In this document: one piece after another, positions 1-12,528 of the stretch
Position numbering within the stretch: the first letter of the stretch is position 1
How the letters are laid out: every line of letters starts with the position of its first letter
DNA from: Capillidium heterosporum
Taxonomy: Eukaryota > Entomophthoromycota > Entomophthoromycetes > Entomophthorales > Capillidiaceae
DNA length: 64,000 nucleotides
Reading direction: 5' to 3'
Assembly (NCBI GenBank): GCA_016630905.1
Contig: WBMQ01000003.1
Coordinates: 1,612,001-1,676,000 of the forward strand
Position numbers and translations under genes: made by a program
The notes under the pieces: model-generated
Told to the model about the DNA's origin: nothing
Database searches by the model: none
Seen by the model: only the letters and a program-made list of their open reading frames with translations

Positions 1-1599
1 CCTTTTCTCACGCTTTAAATTGCTATTCACCTCTTTTCTATTATATCAATTAGCCATCAGTTCACTTAATTTCCTTTAGATCGATTTCCCTTATGGATGT
101 AGTCTTTGTTCAAACTTGATTTTGGATATTCACCGTTTACCACTGCAGATTAATTAAGTCCTAACTTCTGTGGTGGACCATTACAATCAGAGTATATGTC
201 CTCCTTTTTGTTGAAAGGAATCCGCCTACATGTTTCCAAGCTATGACTTTCTTCTGAGTCACGATATATATCAAAACTCTCGCATAGAAAGAGGAAGTTT
301 ATCTTAAAGGATTTAGATTAGATTTGAGTTAGTTTGATTAAATATTCTATATTCCTAGCTTATAGTTTTACAGGAATCAAGAGTTGATTTTTTTATTAGT
401 CACAAAGAACAAGAACAAAGAAAGCATCTCGACTATATTAGCTAGCCTGCAACACGACTACCTATGTCACGTCTTATGCCAAAAGATCCATAAGTTTTAG
501 CCAAATCTACTCGATCAGAAGCCCAAGCCAATAGTCAAACACTCGACGAGATCGACCAGACTACATGTAATATTTTTTGTCTTACCAATGAATTCAGTTA
601 ATGTTTCGAAAGATGCTAAAGGTTAGCACTACTGAAGAAAATTGGGGAAATGATTTTGGGTATCTAAATAGCGCCCTGATACAGTAATTTAAACAAATTA
701 TTCGCTATAAACTTTATATATTTTATGCACACTAAGCTGATAATATGCTATATTTCACATATCTTGATAAAGTAGTGTATGCTTTCTAATGTAAGCATCC
801 CATTTCAATAGAATTGGAAGTTAAATTTGCAAATTTTCCTTCTAAGGCGCCTCGCTATAAGGCTTGATCCCTCATTGGATCCAACTTGTAATTTGTAAAT
901 CTGCATTTAATTCATTTTACTTTCAAAACCTTCATTTGCATCTGTTATAAAACTACCTATTTTTAAAAAAGCCCTGGCTAATCAATACAAGGTGGGACTG
1001 GCTGTAACAATATAACTCAGATACCTATATATACTAAAATGTACGAATTCTCTTCCTAAAAATAAGATTTATCAGCTGCTTAGAGAAATATGTAGATTGG
1101 TTTAGAGTATTATATTGCAAGGGTAAGTCTAGTTAAAACAAGGACATAGATAAGAGGATCTGGAGTTTTATAGGTCAGTATAGGTATATTACAAAATTAA
1201 TTATCAGGTATAACTTCTTTCAACATCCATTCTATCTGCTTTAGCTGGTTCTCTATATCTAATATAAGATTCGGATGTTATATTTGGTGAGATGTTAGAT
1301 CAAATGGATCTGTCTTCCTAATTATCGTTTTTAATTAAGTTCAACTTTTTGTCAATGTTATTGAATAAATGTTTTAGTTATCACATAGATTTATTAAACT
1401 AAAAGTACTTGATTGAACCTTTCACCCTTCCTTTTGGTTATGTATTAGTTTAAATTTCTCAAAGACTGTTGAAGCTCCTATTCCCTTTCTAAAGATTTGC
1501 GCTAATTTATATGTTTCTGAGTTTTGTCCTACTTTTGAATCGTTGAAATTTACCATAAAGTATATCCAATAGTAAGACTAAAACGACTATCAAATGTAT
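1..1599. other. Left flank, no gene recognised
   Basis: This is AT-rich sequence lying outside the left arm of the inverted repeat. I see no open frame with protein-like composition, no splice-linked exons and no tRNA-like structure on either strand. The similarity to the other arm starts abruptly at 1600. Confidence 0.5.
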
Positions 1600-1681
1600 T
1601 TTAATTCGTTAAGCTTCAAATTGGGGACGTAACTTACTATCCATCCAAAACTTCAAACTTTCTGATTCAAACTTTTCTTGG

Positions 1682-2926
1682 ATGCAAAAAAGAATGATGG
1701 CAGATACCAATGTTCAACTAGATGTAAATGCGACCAACTCCAACTCAGAACTCAATCCAAAGTTTACCCTCGAGGCCTACTTGCAAAAGTTTCTCCAAGG
1801 CTTTTCCAACCCAACCGAATATCGACTCCAGACTATTTGTGGACCAGCCGACACCAAATCTCTATGTAAAGTCTACAAAGGGTACCCCGTTATCTCGAGT
1901 CGAACTTGTGAACGTCTAATACTCCTATCCCACTTTGACAAGAATTTGGACACTTTCGTCCATGTAGCTGGGCTGACGACTTACGAATCAACTTTGAAGT
2001 TAAGGTCCGGGAAAGATAAAGTAACTAGCTTAAACCTAACTATTATAGATAAAGTAGATAGCAGTGGCATACGACCGGCTAGAGACAGTAAGAAGCCGAG
2101 CCCGACCGTCCAGCTACTGCGTACCTACATCGACTTTCGACTTCAACATGTGCAAAACCCTCTTCTGTACCTATTTTCCCGACCTAATAAGCAGTACCTC
2201 TTCCCCAACTCCTTCAAGAACCCTTCCAAAGTTGTTTTGAGCGACAAGGATCTGCTGAAGTTTTGGGCAAACACTTTGGCTTGCCATTATATTTTAGCTA
2301 AATCCAACCATTCCAGCTCCAGCAACAATAAAGTTGAAGAAATCCAGAGGTTTGTCTATGTACCCGGTACCGAAAAATCTACCGTCTTCAACCTTTTGAA
2401 CTTAGAGCCCAACCCCTACATCTACGACACCATCTACAACAAGGAGGATAGAGCTAGAGACGTCATATTCAACTTGAAGGACGACACCAAGTCGCGGATG
2501 TTGAAATCATGCGACAGCCAACTTTCGATCCGAGAGTTTTTAGAATTGGTAGCTATAGGTGAGGAGTTCAATTCGGGTAGGTTGGCTGCCACCTTCTACT
2601 TGGAGAAAAAGCTGAGCTTGGCCGAGGATGATGAGCCGATAATCGAAGCTAAAGAAAATGGAGAAGGTGAAAATAAGGCCAACAGGTTGGAAATCGTTTT
2701 GGAAGCGTTACTCTACGCCGACTACACGAATTTGGAGAGTGCCGCACTGGCTACTAAGAAGGTTGACGCAAGATTCAGTAAGCTGAAAGTTCAGCCCATC
2801 GTCGTAAGCAAGGGCAATAAAGAAGTGCTCGATCAACTGGAGTTCGTCAAGGTAGAGGTTAGTAGGAAGCATAAGGAGGAAGCTCAAGTTAATACGCTGG
2901 TGCCAAAGCGTAAGAAGAAGGCTTAG
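1682..2926 (+). CDS. RTT109: Histone acetyltransferase Rtt109, intact copy
   Basis: The product is a 414-residue protein resembling Rtt109, the fungal enzyme that acetylates histone H3 (K56, and K9/K27 with chaperones) on newly made nucleosomes in the nucleus. Two family blocks are visible: one around residues 160-190 with QYLFPNS followed by LLKFWANTL, and one around residues 280-305 reading REFLELVAIGEEFNSGRLA, which matches the Rtt109 REFWELMAF...GR block. The C-terminus is basic (PKRKKKA), as expected for a nuclear protein. The length fits the family (about 400-440). Translation may start at 1682 or at the methionine codons at 1694/1697; 1697 is the one conserved in the other repeat arm. 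No intron is needed. A second copy in the right arm has a one-base insertion, so this is probably the functional one. Confidence 0.85.
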   Translation: MQKRMMADTNVQLDVNATNSNSELNPKFTLEAYLQKFLQGFSNPTEYRLQTICGPADTKSLCKVYKGYPVISSRTCERLILLSHFDKNLDTFVHVAGLTTYESTLKLRSGKDKVTSLNLTIIDKVDSSGIRPARDSKKPSPTVQLLRTYIDFRLQHVQNPLLYLFSRPNKQYLFPNSFKNPSKVVLSDKDLLKFWANTLACHYILAKSNHSSSSNNKVEEIQRFVYVPGTEKSTVFNLLNLEPNPYIYDTIYNKEDRARDVIFNLKDDTKSRMLKSCDSQLSIREFLELVAIGEEFNSGRLAATFYLEKKLSLAEDDEPIIEAKENGEGENKANRLEIVLEALLYADYTNLESAALATKKVDARFSKLKVQPIVVSKGNKEVLDQLEFVKVEVSRKHKEEAQVNTLVPKRKKKA

Positions 2927-4100
2927 AAATTTGAAGCTGCAGTAAAAGTGATTTTTAAGGTCTATTTAGTTTTGGGTTGGTGTTTTGACTGCCGTTCCAA
3001 GGAATCTTCTATACATTTGTAGATGCAGCTCGTTGGTTCCATGGAAGGTGGTTGATTTGTCAAATTTCCAAAAGTAATCAAGGCTAACCTTGTTCTCATC
3101 ATGTTTTACATAGTTATATGTTCAAGGTCTTTTTTGAAAGTTCAGCTTGTATTATGTAGCATTAAAGTTGCCGCTCCACCTAGGTGTTTTTGATGAAAAT
3201 GATTTGCTCTCCTACCTTTCTATAAACTATCCACCTTATATCGACATATAAATGTAATGGGTTTTCGTACCAAACTTGTATCCATATGGCCAAGCATCTT
3301 AAATATAGTCCTTAAAAAGCGTATGCCTTTAACCTCCAATGGCAACCTTTGTTGAATGGATAATTGATACTAATGAAATGATTACCAACACATTTACCTA
3401 AATAGTTGACTCTCTTCAATAGATAGTCTTTCACCATGATGCAGCTGGCCTTATCGATGCCTGGTGGCTAATGTAAGCTTCTACTAGCCAGTACTACTAG
3501 TAGGATACGATTGTAACTAGGTAGTTGCTGGGAACACCTGTTTCATCGTACGTCCACAAGTCCTTCAAATTGAATCTTAGATTGAGCTTCAGCTATGGTG
3601 TTTATTTAGCTTTAGGTTTTGTTGTTGGCTTATATAGTACAAGAACTAACCGAAAATGAGCACCAGGTATATCTAAATTTTCTGATGTATGATCCAAAGA
3701 TGACAAAGCTCCAGTATATTGATAGATCTACTTTCAAAGGTACTTTATTAGTATGAGAACTAGAAGTTTGATAGATATATTTGAACAAAAAGTCTTTTTG
3801 AATTTACATTGGTACAAACTTGTTATTCCAATTGAAATTGGGATCAAAGTCTAAACTGTAGTAATAAGTTGGATAAAATGCTAACATCAATACATACATA
3901 TACTTTCAAATTAGAACTTTAACCTGTTTGTTTATATTTAATGCCAAGTTCAATATAAAATACTACACGCACATATAGCTGTAAATTAGATACACTCCTT
4001 CTAGCATATACAGCCTCCCTATAATTTAATAACCAGGCCATTTATCTTGCCTACTAGCTTTGAGTGCTGGTAGAGCCTTTAAATCGACACCAACCTCACT
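2927..4100. other. Intergenic, contains diverged relic of the TF-like gene
   Basis: There is no usable gene here. Read on the minus strand, about 3330-4000 is recognisably but distantly similar to the first-exon region of the neighbouring TF-like gene (about 7100-7600 on the same strand). Shared islands include a stretch around the words AGCTTT...CATCTT(C/T)GGA and, further on, AAG(A/G)TTCA...CAA(T/C)TTGAAG. This looks like an old partial tandem duplicate that has decayed. The same relic is at about 23830-24500 in the other arm. Confidence 0.4.
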
Positions 4101-4700
4101 ATTTGAAAAATGAGCTTTCTTTTTAGATTCTCCGATATTCCATGCTGTTATCGAACGGCTGCTGGAGATTCATTCGTCGAACCTGGTTCCAACTTATCTT
4201 CATATTGTCGGAGGCGGACATAAAGTACTTGGGTAGGATTTGCAGCAAGTCGAACCAATTCGCCATCATATCTCTCTAAGATCGGCTTCAAATGGCTCCT
4301 TCAGAGTTTGTCCTTTGATCATACTACTTTCATCTGCCTTACTAAAACCAAATGTTGAGTTCCATCCAAATCCCTAAGTGGTAGAGGTGAATCGAAGGAT
4401 TCATTCATATGGGGAATCACGTCCTTGGATCTTCTATTTGGTGATATAGCTGCACTCCATCTGAGATAGTAAAGCCTTCCAAAGAAGGTAATGTAATCTT
4501 GCTGGACAAATGGACCCATATTAACAACTTCCACTTTTCCATCATTACATTTCACAAGTGGCTCCTGAGAAGATTGATAGAGTTGCCAAAGATGTACAGG
4601 CAAAGATATCGACATCAGGCATACTACAATAAACGGAGTATAAATCATTAACTTTATAGAAAGCAAAGGTATTACTGGCATATATTAGCTGTAAATTGTG
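4100..4700 (-). pseudogene. Short module with broken frames, left copy
   Basis: The longest frame (4681 down to 4319) encodes 120 residues with a hydrophobic N-terminus, but I cannot assign a function. A diverged relative at 7915-8330 conserves a different frame, which includes the residues SDGVQL and DPR. So the 120-residue frame is probably not the true product over its whole length. Below 4319 other frames are protein-like for 15-45 codons each, separated by TGA codons. It could be a decayed gene, a gene with unrecognised introns, or one that needs frame changes. The right-arm copy (23120-23720) is identical over the 120-residue frame. Confidence 0.35.
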
Positions 4701-4904
4701 TAATATATGCTTTAAATTCAGTAAATACACGACTTGGAGTAAGTGGTAAAATTAATAAGCGTATCTATATACGTTATAAACACTTGAATTAGATGCACTT
4801 TTATTGGAATGTAAATAACTAGGAGTATGAGCATGGGAATTGTGGAAATAAATAGAAAGATAGAAAAGTGAAGTACAAGTAGTAGAATGGGTTGTAGGAG
4901 GAGG

Positions 4905-6280
4905 TTAGTTGCGGATCCGCTTAGTGTTGCCTTCTGATTCGAAGTCATCCTCGTCATACATACTTGGATAGTCCTCTTTCGAATCAAGTCGGCTACGCTT
5001 AGCTACCGAGAGATTGGTTGTCTCATGATCATCGTTGGGGAGAAAAGTTGAAGCAAGTGCCATCAAATTGGATCGATTAGCATCCATGATGATGAAGCCT
5101 TCGTGTAGAGGTGACGAGTCCATACAGAAGGCAAAGTCGGATAAAGAACCTTCATAGCCCGAAGTAGTGGAGACTTTGCCATCCAAAAGTCCAAATTTGG
5201 TTTCCAAAGGCGGTTGGGTGCCATCACCAGTAGGGCTATAAGGCTGTGATAAGTTGGTATCATTAGGGAAAGAGCCAGCTCCGTTGAACCAAGATGTGTC
5301 TAAGGCATCGTCCACGTAGTCGATAAATGGATTCCCAGCTAGCTGGATGTTGTTGTTAGGGAAGAATTGGTTGAAGGTGTTGAGTGTTTCAGCTGGAACT
5401 ACCTGGTTGATTGAGGGTAGGAGGTGTTGGGTAGGCCGATAAGTAGGAGCTTCGCCTACAAGGGAAATAGATCCTTGGTTGTTGTCTACAGTATAGTTTG
5501 TGTTTGCGTTGGACCAGAACCCATTTGAATTAGGATCCATAGACTTGGAAGTAGAGGAGATTTTGTTAGCAAAGGTAAGGTTTTCGGTAGGCGCAGGTAC
5601 TCTCTCTGGAAGAATCGAATTATAGTAAAGATCAAAGTCGGCCACACTTGGATCTTCAATTCCGTCCTCTGCAGAGTTGTCTGGGACGGCTTGGTAGTCC
5701 GCCAGGTCTCCTTCGGTGTCAAAAGGTTTATTAAGGTGACGAATATCAAGCTCAGAATGAGTGTTAGGACTAAGCCCATAAAGGGTGGCTAAAGTCGCTC
5801 TATCGTCCTTGGGGGTGATAAGGCTGCTGAGTGGGATATCTATCGGAGAAGGGTTGGAGCTGGTTGCAGCTGAGAGTAAAAAACCGAGTGTATCTTGAGC
5901 CATAGGAGTTTGCTGACAACCTTGGTCTGAGTTACTAGATAATGAAGCACTATTAAAAAGTTAGATTTGCATATACAAGTAGTCATCGTATACCTGTTGT
6001 GACAAAATTCTAAACCCCCGTTAAGGTGCTTCAAGGCTTCTAAGAAGCTGCTTAGCTCTTGGAGCACCGTATCTGACTGTACATTTGAGCTTGCCATCGA
6101 CTGCTTCAATTGCGAAAGTTGGTAGGCAAGCAGGAGTAAGTATACGAGTATCTGCTCGATAAGATTGATTACATTGGTAGCTTGGCTGCTGTTTATTTTC
6201 ACTAGCTGCTTCGAATCTATGTTGGAAAGAAAGCAACTTTTTGCTATTCGAATTGCAAAGTGAATAAGGTTACAGCTCAA
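4905..6280 (-). CDS. TF-like Ser/Asn/Pro-rich protein, C-terminal exons, left copy
   Basis: Two exons join cleanly: 6280-5994 and 5949-4905, with a 44-nt intron (5993-5950) that starts GTATAC, contains CTAAC and ends AATAG. The joined frame continues without a stop through ...LEFCHN-SASLSSNSDQG into 332 codons of the last exon. That part is rich in Ser, Asn, Pro and acidic residues and ends with two basic clusters (KRSRL, TKRIRN), a composition typical of an activation domain with nuclear localisation signals. The first exon encodes amphipathic helices. The upstream boundary is uncertain: an in-frame stop lies just before 6280, so an acceptor site or a later Met is needed; MASSNVQSD is conserved in both arms. 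I do not recognise a named family; a regulator of the zinc-cluster type is an inference from the upstream remnants. Confidence 0.5.
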
Positions 6281-6539
6281 ACCCTAAAAGTCTTGTGACG
6301 ATACCCATATATGGGACTAAACCAATCGATTTATTCAATCAAAAATTCTACATATCCATTTGGTTAGCCCTTATCAAGTGCTTTAGTATGACGCTATCCA
6401 TGAGCTATTGGAAAGTATCGAGTCGATTTATGACTTCTACCTACAAGGCAGCTCTTTTAATCAGCTACTTTACAGCCACCATTAATCTAGTAAGCAGCAG
6501 TGAGTTTATTGAAACATAGTGTGCTTATTTGCTATGTGC

Positions 6540-7911
6540 TATTCCTTAAACTTAATTGCAGGCTTGGTCATGCATGTAAACAAGGCTGGTCTGAAAGTTG
6601 GTTGCTAAACTATTGACTACAAATGTGTATTTATCCAAGCCAGATTGAGCAGTCAAACTCGAGATTTGCAAGCAGAATTTCGGATTTGACCTGGAATCTT
6701 TTTCTATTGCACTAGAAGCCATCGATAAAAGAGCCTCCAAAGGTATGTTTAAAGCCTTTTGAAAATTGCTCTTGCCTTTGTACTATTCACCTTTGTCAAA
6801 CAATCTGTTGCTACTGGCTAAGGATCTACCAGCACATATATCTAGTTAGTGTGCTCTTTACAATATGGAGTCCTTTATCAATGCACAGGATAACGTATCG
6901 GTAATCAAAGCTAGCATAGGTTTATACCACCTGGTATTATTAATAGAGTGCATATATATCAAAATTTTTAAAAGCATGCTTGAAGCCAAAGAATGTTGTA
7001 GTAGTTTGGGGAAGAAGGTTATGGAGGCCCATTTCGGTTGCAGCAATGTGGTCGCTGGAGAGTCCAATTGCATCGTTGATTGGTAAATTCTTCAAGTTGA
7101 GCCCTAGGCTGAACCTTGATTTAGTGATAATCAAGCCTTTGGGTTGGGTGTTGGTCTATTGAAGCTCCTAGGTCGAACAAAAGGTTGGTTAGGTAGATTG
7201 TTGAGACCAAAGTATATTTTTCTTACCTTCCTTACTAATTGATGTATAGGGTACACTAGTTGTTTGGAATTGAGTATCGGATATGTTAAGTTGTAGAATG
7301 TACAGTCCGAAGATGGTAAAGCTGCGGTAGGCCTACCTCAAACTAAGCCCCACCACAGTGAGAATCAGAAGCTAGATAAACATGCTTGAGCGAAAAGGTA
7401 ACCTTGCGGAATGGTATTCTTAAGAAAGCCATATACTTCATTTTTACTTGAAGCTCTAATAAAATTTCAATATATAGTGCCGAGTATGATATAGAGATTT
7501 AGGGTCAGTTTATACATGTACAAAATTATGGATTCAAAAGTTCAAGCTTTAATAGAAGCCTGGTTATGGAAATGCACTATATATGCAGCTACAAACCATA
7601 TATGCTTTTTGGCATCCATAATGATCTTTAAAATCAACTGCTAATACGATCCTCGAATCTGTTTACTATTTTGGAAGTTGGTCAATCTCCTTTACCGATA
7701 TCAACATTGCCATCTGGGCTGTAATCCCAACTACTTGAGCTTATATTTTCATCTCTACTCCTCCTTTCTATGATTTTTGGATACGCTTTTATCATAAGTC
7801 ATAGTAGGATTACTACCATTTCGTTCTAATAACCAATTTCTATATATTTCAGTTGAAGTTTTATATTATTTAGCAATATTATTTGCATATGTTTTACTAG
7901 AATTAGATATT
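6540..7911 (-). pseudogene. TF-like gene, N-terminal exons/remnants, left copy
   Basis: On the minus strand several protein-like pieces lead toward the C-terminal exons. A segment at 7134-6940 includes HIAATEMGLH, which resembles the 'A..M...LGLH' helix of fungal zinc-cluster regulators. Another lies at 6740-6552. Relative to the right arm this copy has an extra base near 7136, which puts the first piece out of frame and brings a TAA at 7121-7123. Near 7900-7750 a zinc-cluster-like spacing can be read but without cysteines. Stops interrupt the pieces in both arms. I read this as a decaying or heavily split gene; the exon structure is not resolved. Confidence 0.35.
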
Positions 7912-8930
7912 GAGCTAGAACTGATTTCCTAATAAAAGCTGATTAAAATGCTCATTTCGTGCTAGGTACCGAATCCTTGGATCATTCATTCGACAGTGCA
8001 ATTGTACCCCATCTGAGGTAGTAGAGCCTTTCCTGCTCAGTATAAGTTCTTCAAAAGGAAATGTCATAACCCTGTTAAATAGCTGGTTTCGAATCAGCAA
8101 CGACCCCCATCCTTCTACTTCTACACCTTATAAGGCGGCTTGAGAGATATTTATTAAAGTTTTTAAATATTAGCTAGTAAGGGTCAACACCAGTGCATTT
8201 CACAAAGCCAATAGGATATAAATTAGTAAATTTATAGGAACTAAGGATCTAACTATCGCAAATTGTCTGTATATTGTATAATATATGTCTTCACAAGCTG
8301 AATAAATTGGATTAGCTAGGAGTATCAAGCGTATATGAAATAGAAATTAGTTTATTAATTAATGAAATATATTTATTGTTACTGAATTAACTATATATAT
8401 ACGCTATAAATATTCACTTAATATGTTTTATTATGAATACCACCAACTCTAAAACTGGGTCGAAGCTAACTCAGCTGGAACTTACCGACAAATCTGTAAT
8501 TCAAAGGCACGTACTATATAGTACGTTAGTTTAAAACCTAAATTAGTTGTCACAATGTTATCGATGCCAATACTATATTTTACGGGCTGATTTGATACTA
8601 TATAGGGATTGTCGCCTTCTTCAGCTCTAAAACTAACTTTTAAGGAGCTTATCCAACTGATGAAAACCATCATATCTACCAAAATTTAATTGATGTAAGT
8701 TAAGCTTTTCAAACCAAACCTATCAATTTTACTAATGTAAAAAGTTGACTTGACTAAATGTCACTATCTACGATATTATTCAGATAACTAGTTTTCAAAA
8801 AAAGCTTCGTTTGCATCATCTCTAAAGCAGATGGGAAGCTTACCTTTTCGATTGCCACTACCAAGGATATTTCATATCTTTTATAGAACCTAGGACGTAG
8901 TGGGGAGGTATAAGTACTTTTATTGCATAT
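7912..8930. repeat. Diverged inner wing of the inverted repeat (left)
   Basis: Beyond the end of near-identity the sequence is still related, at much lower identity, to the mirrored stretch 18790-19914. Two blocks are visible on the minus strand. One is 8330-7915, related to the short module inside the arms (shared islands include CTCAGATGG and GATCCAAGGA). The other is 8915-8480, with islands GAGATGATGCAAAC, TTTAGTCAA and TTTTGGTAGAT. No intact gene is present. Confidence 0.5.
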
Positions 8931-10670
8931 GAATATACAAATATAGTTTAGTTTAGCTTGGTTTATACGAAGTTTTACTTGGTGAACGTGTACAGTATCA
9001 AAAGTTAATTCTTCTAGCTGGTAGATCCTAACAGGACTTGGAGCCTAAATCCTACTAATTTATCGAATTTAATAGTAATTTATAAAGTTGATTGATATAA
9101 CGTTTAGCTATTATTTTGAGATGGCACTATCCTTACATCAATCGTAAATACCTTCTTAATAGGTATTTAATTGGAGTATATTGTTTTCTAACATAGTTGA
9201 ATTGATCTCATTGTATGTTTAGACACGGCTAGTTTAAATTGGACTGAACTGCTTAAGCTTTGTTTATAAAAAGTTGGATTGACTTGAACATATTTCGAAC
9301 CACAAGTGTAGGAGTCGAAGTTGAACCTATTGGAAATTTTTACTAAGTGGATATTTAAAAATATATAATGTATATTTTGAGAAATAGTGTAGTTGCTACT
9401 TGAGCAAGTTTATAAAAGCTCTTGGTAATAAATCGCCTATGGGTTGAGGCTCATTAACCTAAAATCCAAGTGTATCTCAAGCTTTGTATCTACAATAGAC
9501 TATTTTTAAGCCGACTTGTCCGATTCCGTGTTTTATCGATTATCAGATGAGTCAAGTATCCTCAATAAAATTTATCTCTTGAGCCCAAGTAGCTTGTTGG
9601 TTGATTCGGTAAAGTTTGCCCTTCTAGTTATCGCAAAGGTAGATTTTATCTATTCATCTACAAAGCAATTGAAATTTAAACTATGTCCAAGGTTGAATTA
9701 GATATATCTGACTTACAAGATCCTGATTTCAATCTAAGTGGTAAGTTTATATTGCGATTATTATATACTGGCAAGAAAGGCTATTTTATAGTTGTAAAGT
9801 TTCGGTTATCAAGTTTAAATTGCTATCGAGATATGGAATAGAACCAAGCTGCAGTTTCTGATATCAAAAATATAGATTAATCACTATGCACATTTATTTG
9901 GGTAGCTTTTAAAGGAACGAATGAGTTTATTGAGAAGCTTTTTCGAAGAGTTACAAATGCATTTGTGTTTTTTACTAAGCAGAGGCATAGTATGCATCTT
10001 ACATCCAATATATTTACGAGGTAGATAAGATATCAATGTCTTAACTTCACCTACTTGTAAATGACAACAAATTATTTCATCCCTCTATCTGTTTCAAAGT
10101 ATAGTAAAGCTTCTAATAGATTATACTACATAAAGCCTTGTAATAATTCAAAACGGAATGCAAACTTTGATAGATTTTGGAATTTGATAAAGTCCTTTTA
10201 TACTGGCCATTAAAATGACCACGTAATCGATTTCACACAAGATGGAAACTCGTTTACCAATTGGCTAAAGCTGTAAGAACGACTGCAGCTTTGAATCAGA
10301 GTTCAAAGTGGATATAGGAGATGACTAAAACTTTGAGCTAGAAATCCTTGTAGACTTCGATTTAAGTTATCCATGGGTTATCTTACTCATACTTCCGTGG
10401 TTATATCCCAAAAAGTAAATATTTGAATATCGGAGTAGAAGCTGAGAAGATCTTCTACCTAAATTTAGTGAGTTGATGGGGTCACATGTACTTTTATTAA
10501 CCGGTAGGCATCTAGTTTATCAAGATAGGGAGTGACGAAAAATACTTGGAGGTATAACCCTACCAGCTGAGAATTTTTTAAAGATAGTAAGTTCCTATTG
10601 GACACCTTTGGAATTGAATTCACATTTGAAGTCAGCACACTTGTACAGAACTTTATTAGAACGTAAAGAA
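8931..10670. other. Intergenic upstream of THI4, no gene recognised
   Basis: AT-rich sequence with only short random frames. I looked for a thiamin-pyrophosphate aptamer, which controls THI4 in several filamentous fungi, and did not find a convincing one in this stretch or in the THI4 introns. Confidence 0.4.
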
Positions 10671-10673
10671 AAG

Positions 10674-10680
10674 TATAAAA
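10674..10680 (+). promoter_or_regulatory. TATA box of THI4
   Basis: A TATAAAA motif lies 59 nt upstream of the THI4 start codon. The same spacing class (about 38-68 nt) recurs in front of many other genes in the window. Confidence 0.5.
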
Positions 10681-10732
10681 GGTCGCTATTCAGCCTATTC
10701 CCTTCAACTTTTAATTGCAACTCAAAACTAAA

Positions 10733-11672
<940 letters not shown>

Positions 11673-12528
11673 TTTGAAGTTCTATAGTCGGGTCCCTGCG
11701 ACTTATATTTAAATAAAATAGTTTCTTATCATTAAGGGTGAGGTTAGTGACAAATATTCTTTATCTATATAAATTTGTTTGAAAGGTTACTATCTCTGCT
11801 GTTAAAATAGTACAAATATTTGGAATAAGGAGTTCTGTTAGAACTCATGATATTTTGGAACAGAGGAAATAGCTTCCAGAAACCCTTTGCAATTTGGTAC
11901 TTTTTTATGTGAAAAGTACTAACCAGCATCATGTATACTACAAATTTTAACTAAAGTAGTGCATATTAGCAACACCGACGTCTCTTAAATTTTAATAGTG
12001 CTTGGATCGATGAAGTATTTAGAGCTTTAAACCTTCTATACAATAACCAAAAGTCCATAATTTTGGATAGATCAAAATTTGTATAATCGTATATCCTACA
12101 CTCCTTACTAAAGTCCCCTATATTGACTAGCTGAAATGCTGGTTGAAATAACAACAAGCATAATCTTTGGATTTTTAACCTATAGTTTTTTTAAATTAAT
12201 ATGTGTGTCCATATAAAAGCCATAATTTAAATTGCTTTTAATTAAGTATCCCCAGCAGCCACTATGCTATACAGAACTCGCCATCGTTAGGGAGTTTAGG
12301 TACTTGACATAGACAAGAGCAGGCCATCCTAATTGGCATGAAGTTTACCAAAATGAGAATTAGCTAATCATAAACTAGAATCATTGAGATGGTGATCAAA
12401 GAGTCCAATTAAGTTTTAGTAAATGACGTCGATTACCTATTTTCCAAAATTCTAAATCAAGTTTATCAAAAAATTTTATCCAAAAGTCTTTCATCTCAAC
12501 TTAGAAAAAGAGCAGGATTATAGAGAAG
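11673..12528. other. Intergenic between THI4 and TRM732
   Basis: No gene, RNA structure or repeat recognised; AT-rich spacer. Confidence 0.4.

Larger units (their letters stand above)
1600..7911 (+). repeat. Large inverted repeat, left arm (6.3 kb)
   Basis: This arm matches the reverse complement of 19915-26226 almost base for base. Paired coordinates sum to 27825 or 27826 throughout, and the one-base change in that sum reflects two single-base indels: an extra base here near 7136 and an extra base in the other arm at 25497. A handful of substitutions also separate the arms, for example a second Met codon of RTT109 at 1694 that is ATT in the other arm, and small changes in the TF-like gene. 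The arm contains RTT109 (plus strand), a short module (about 4100-4700), and the split TF-like gene (minus strand). Near-identity means either a recent duplication or continuing homogenisation by gene conversion. Confidence 0.97.

Noticed and set aside
2310-2340. GTAAAG created in RTT109 copy 2 as a new splice donor
   Set aside because: No acceptor and branch site produce a frame-preserving intron nearby, and the intact copy reads straight through.
6295-6519. 74-codon plus-strand frame inside the left arm
   Set aside because: It starts with GTG and is interrupted by a stop in the otherwise near-identical right arm, and it lies antisense to the TF-like gene region.
8075-8105. tRNA B-box-like word (GGTTTCGAATC)
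   Set aside because: No matching acceptor stem, D arm or anticodon arm around it; the stretch belongs to the diverged copy of the short module.
10440-10490. CTGAGAAG word upstream of THI4, suggestive of a TPP aptamer
   Set aside because: The second conserved aptamer half and the supporting stems are not found, and the THI4 introns are too short to hold one.
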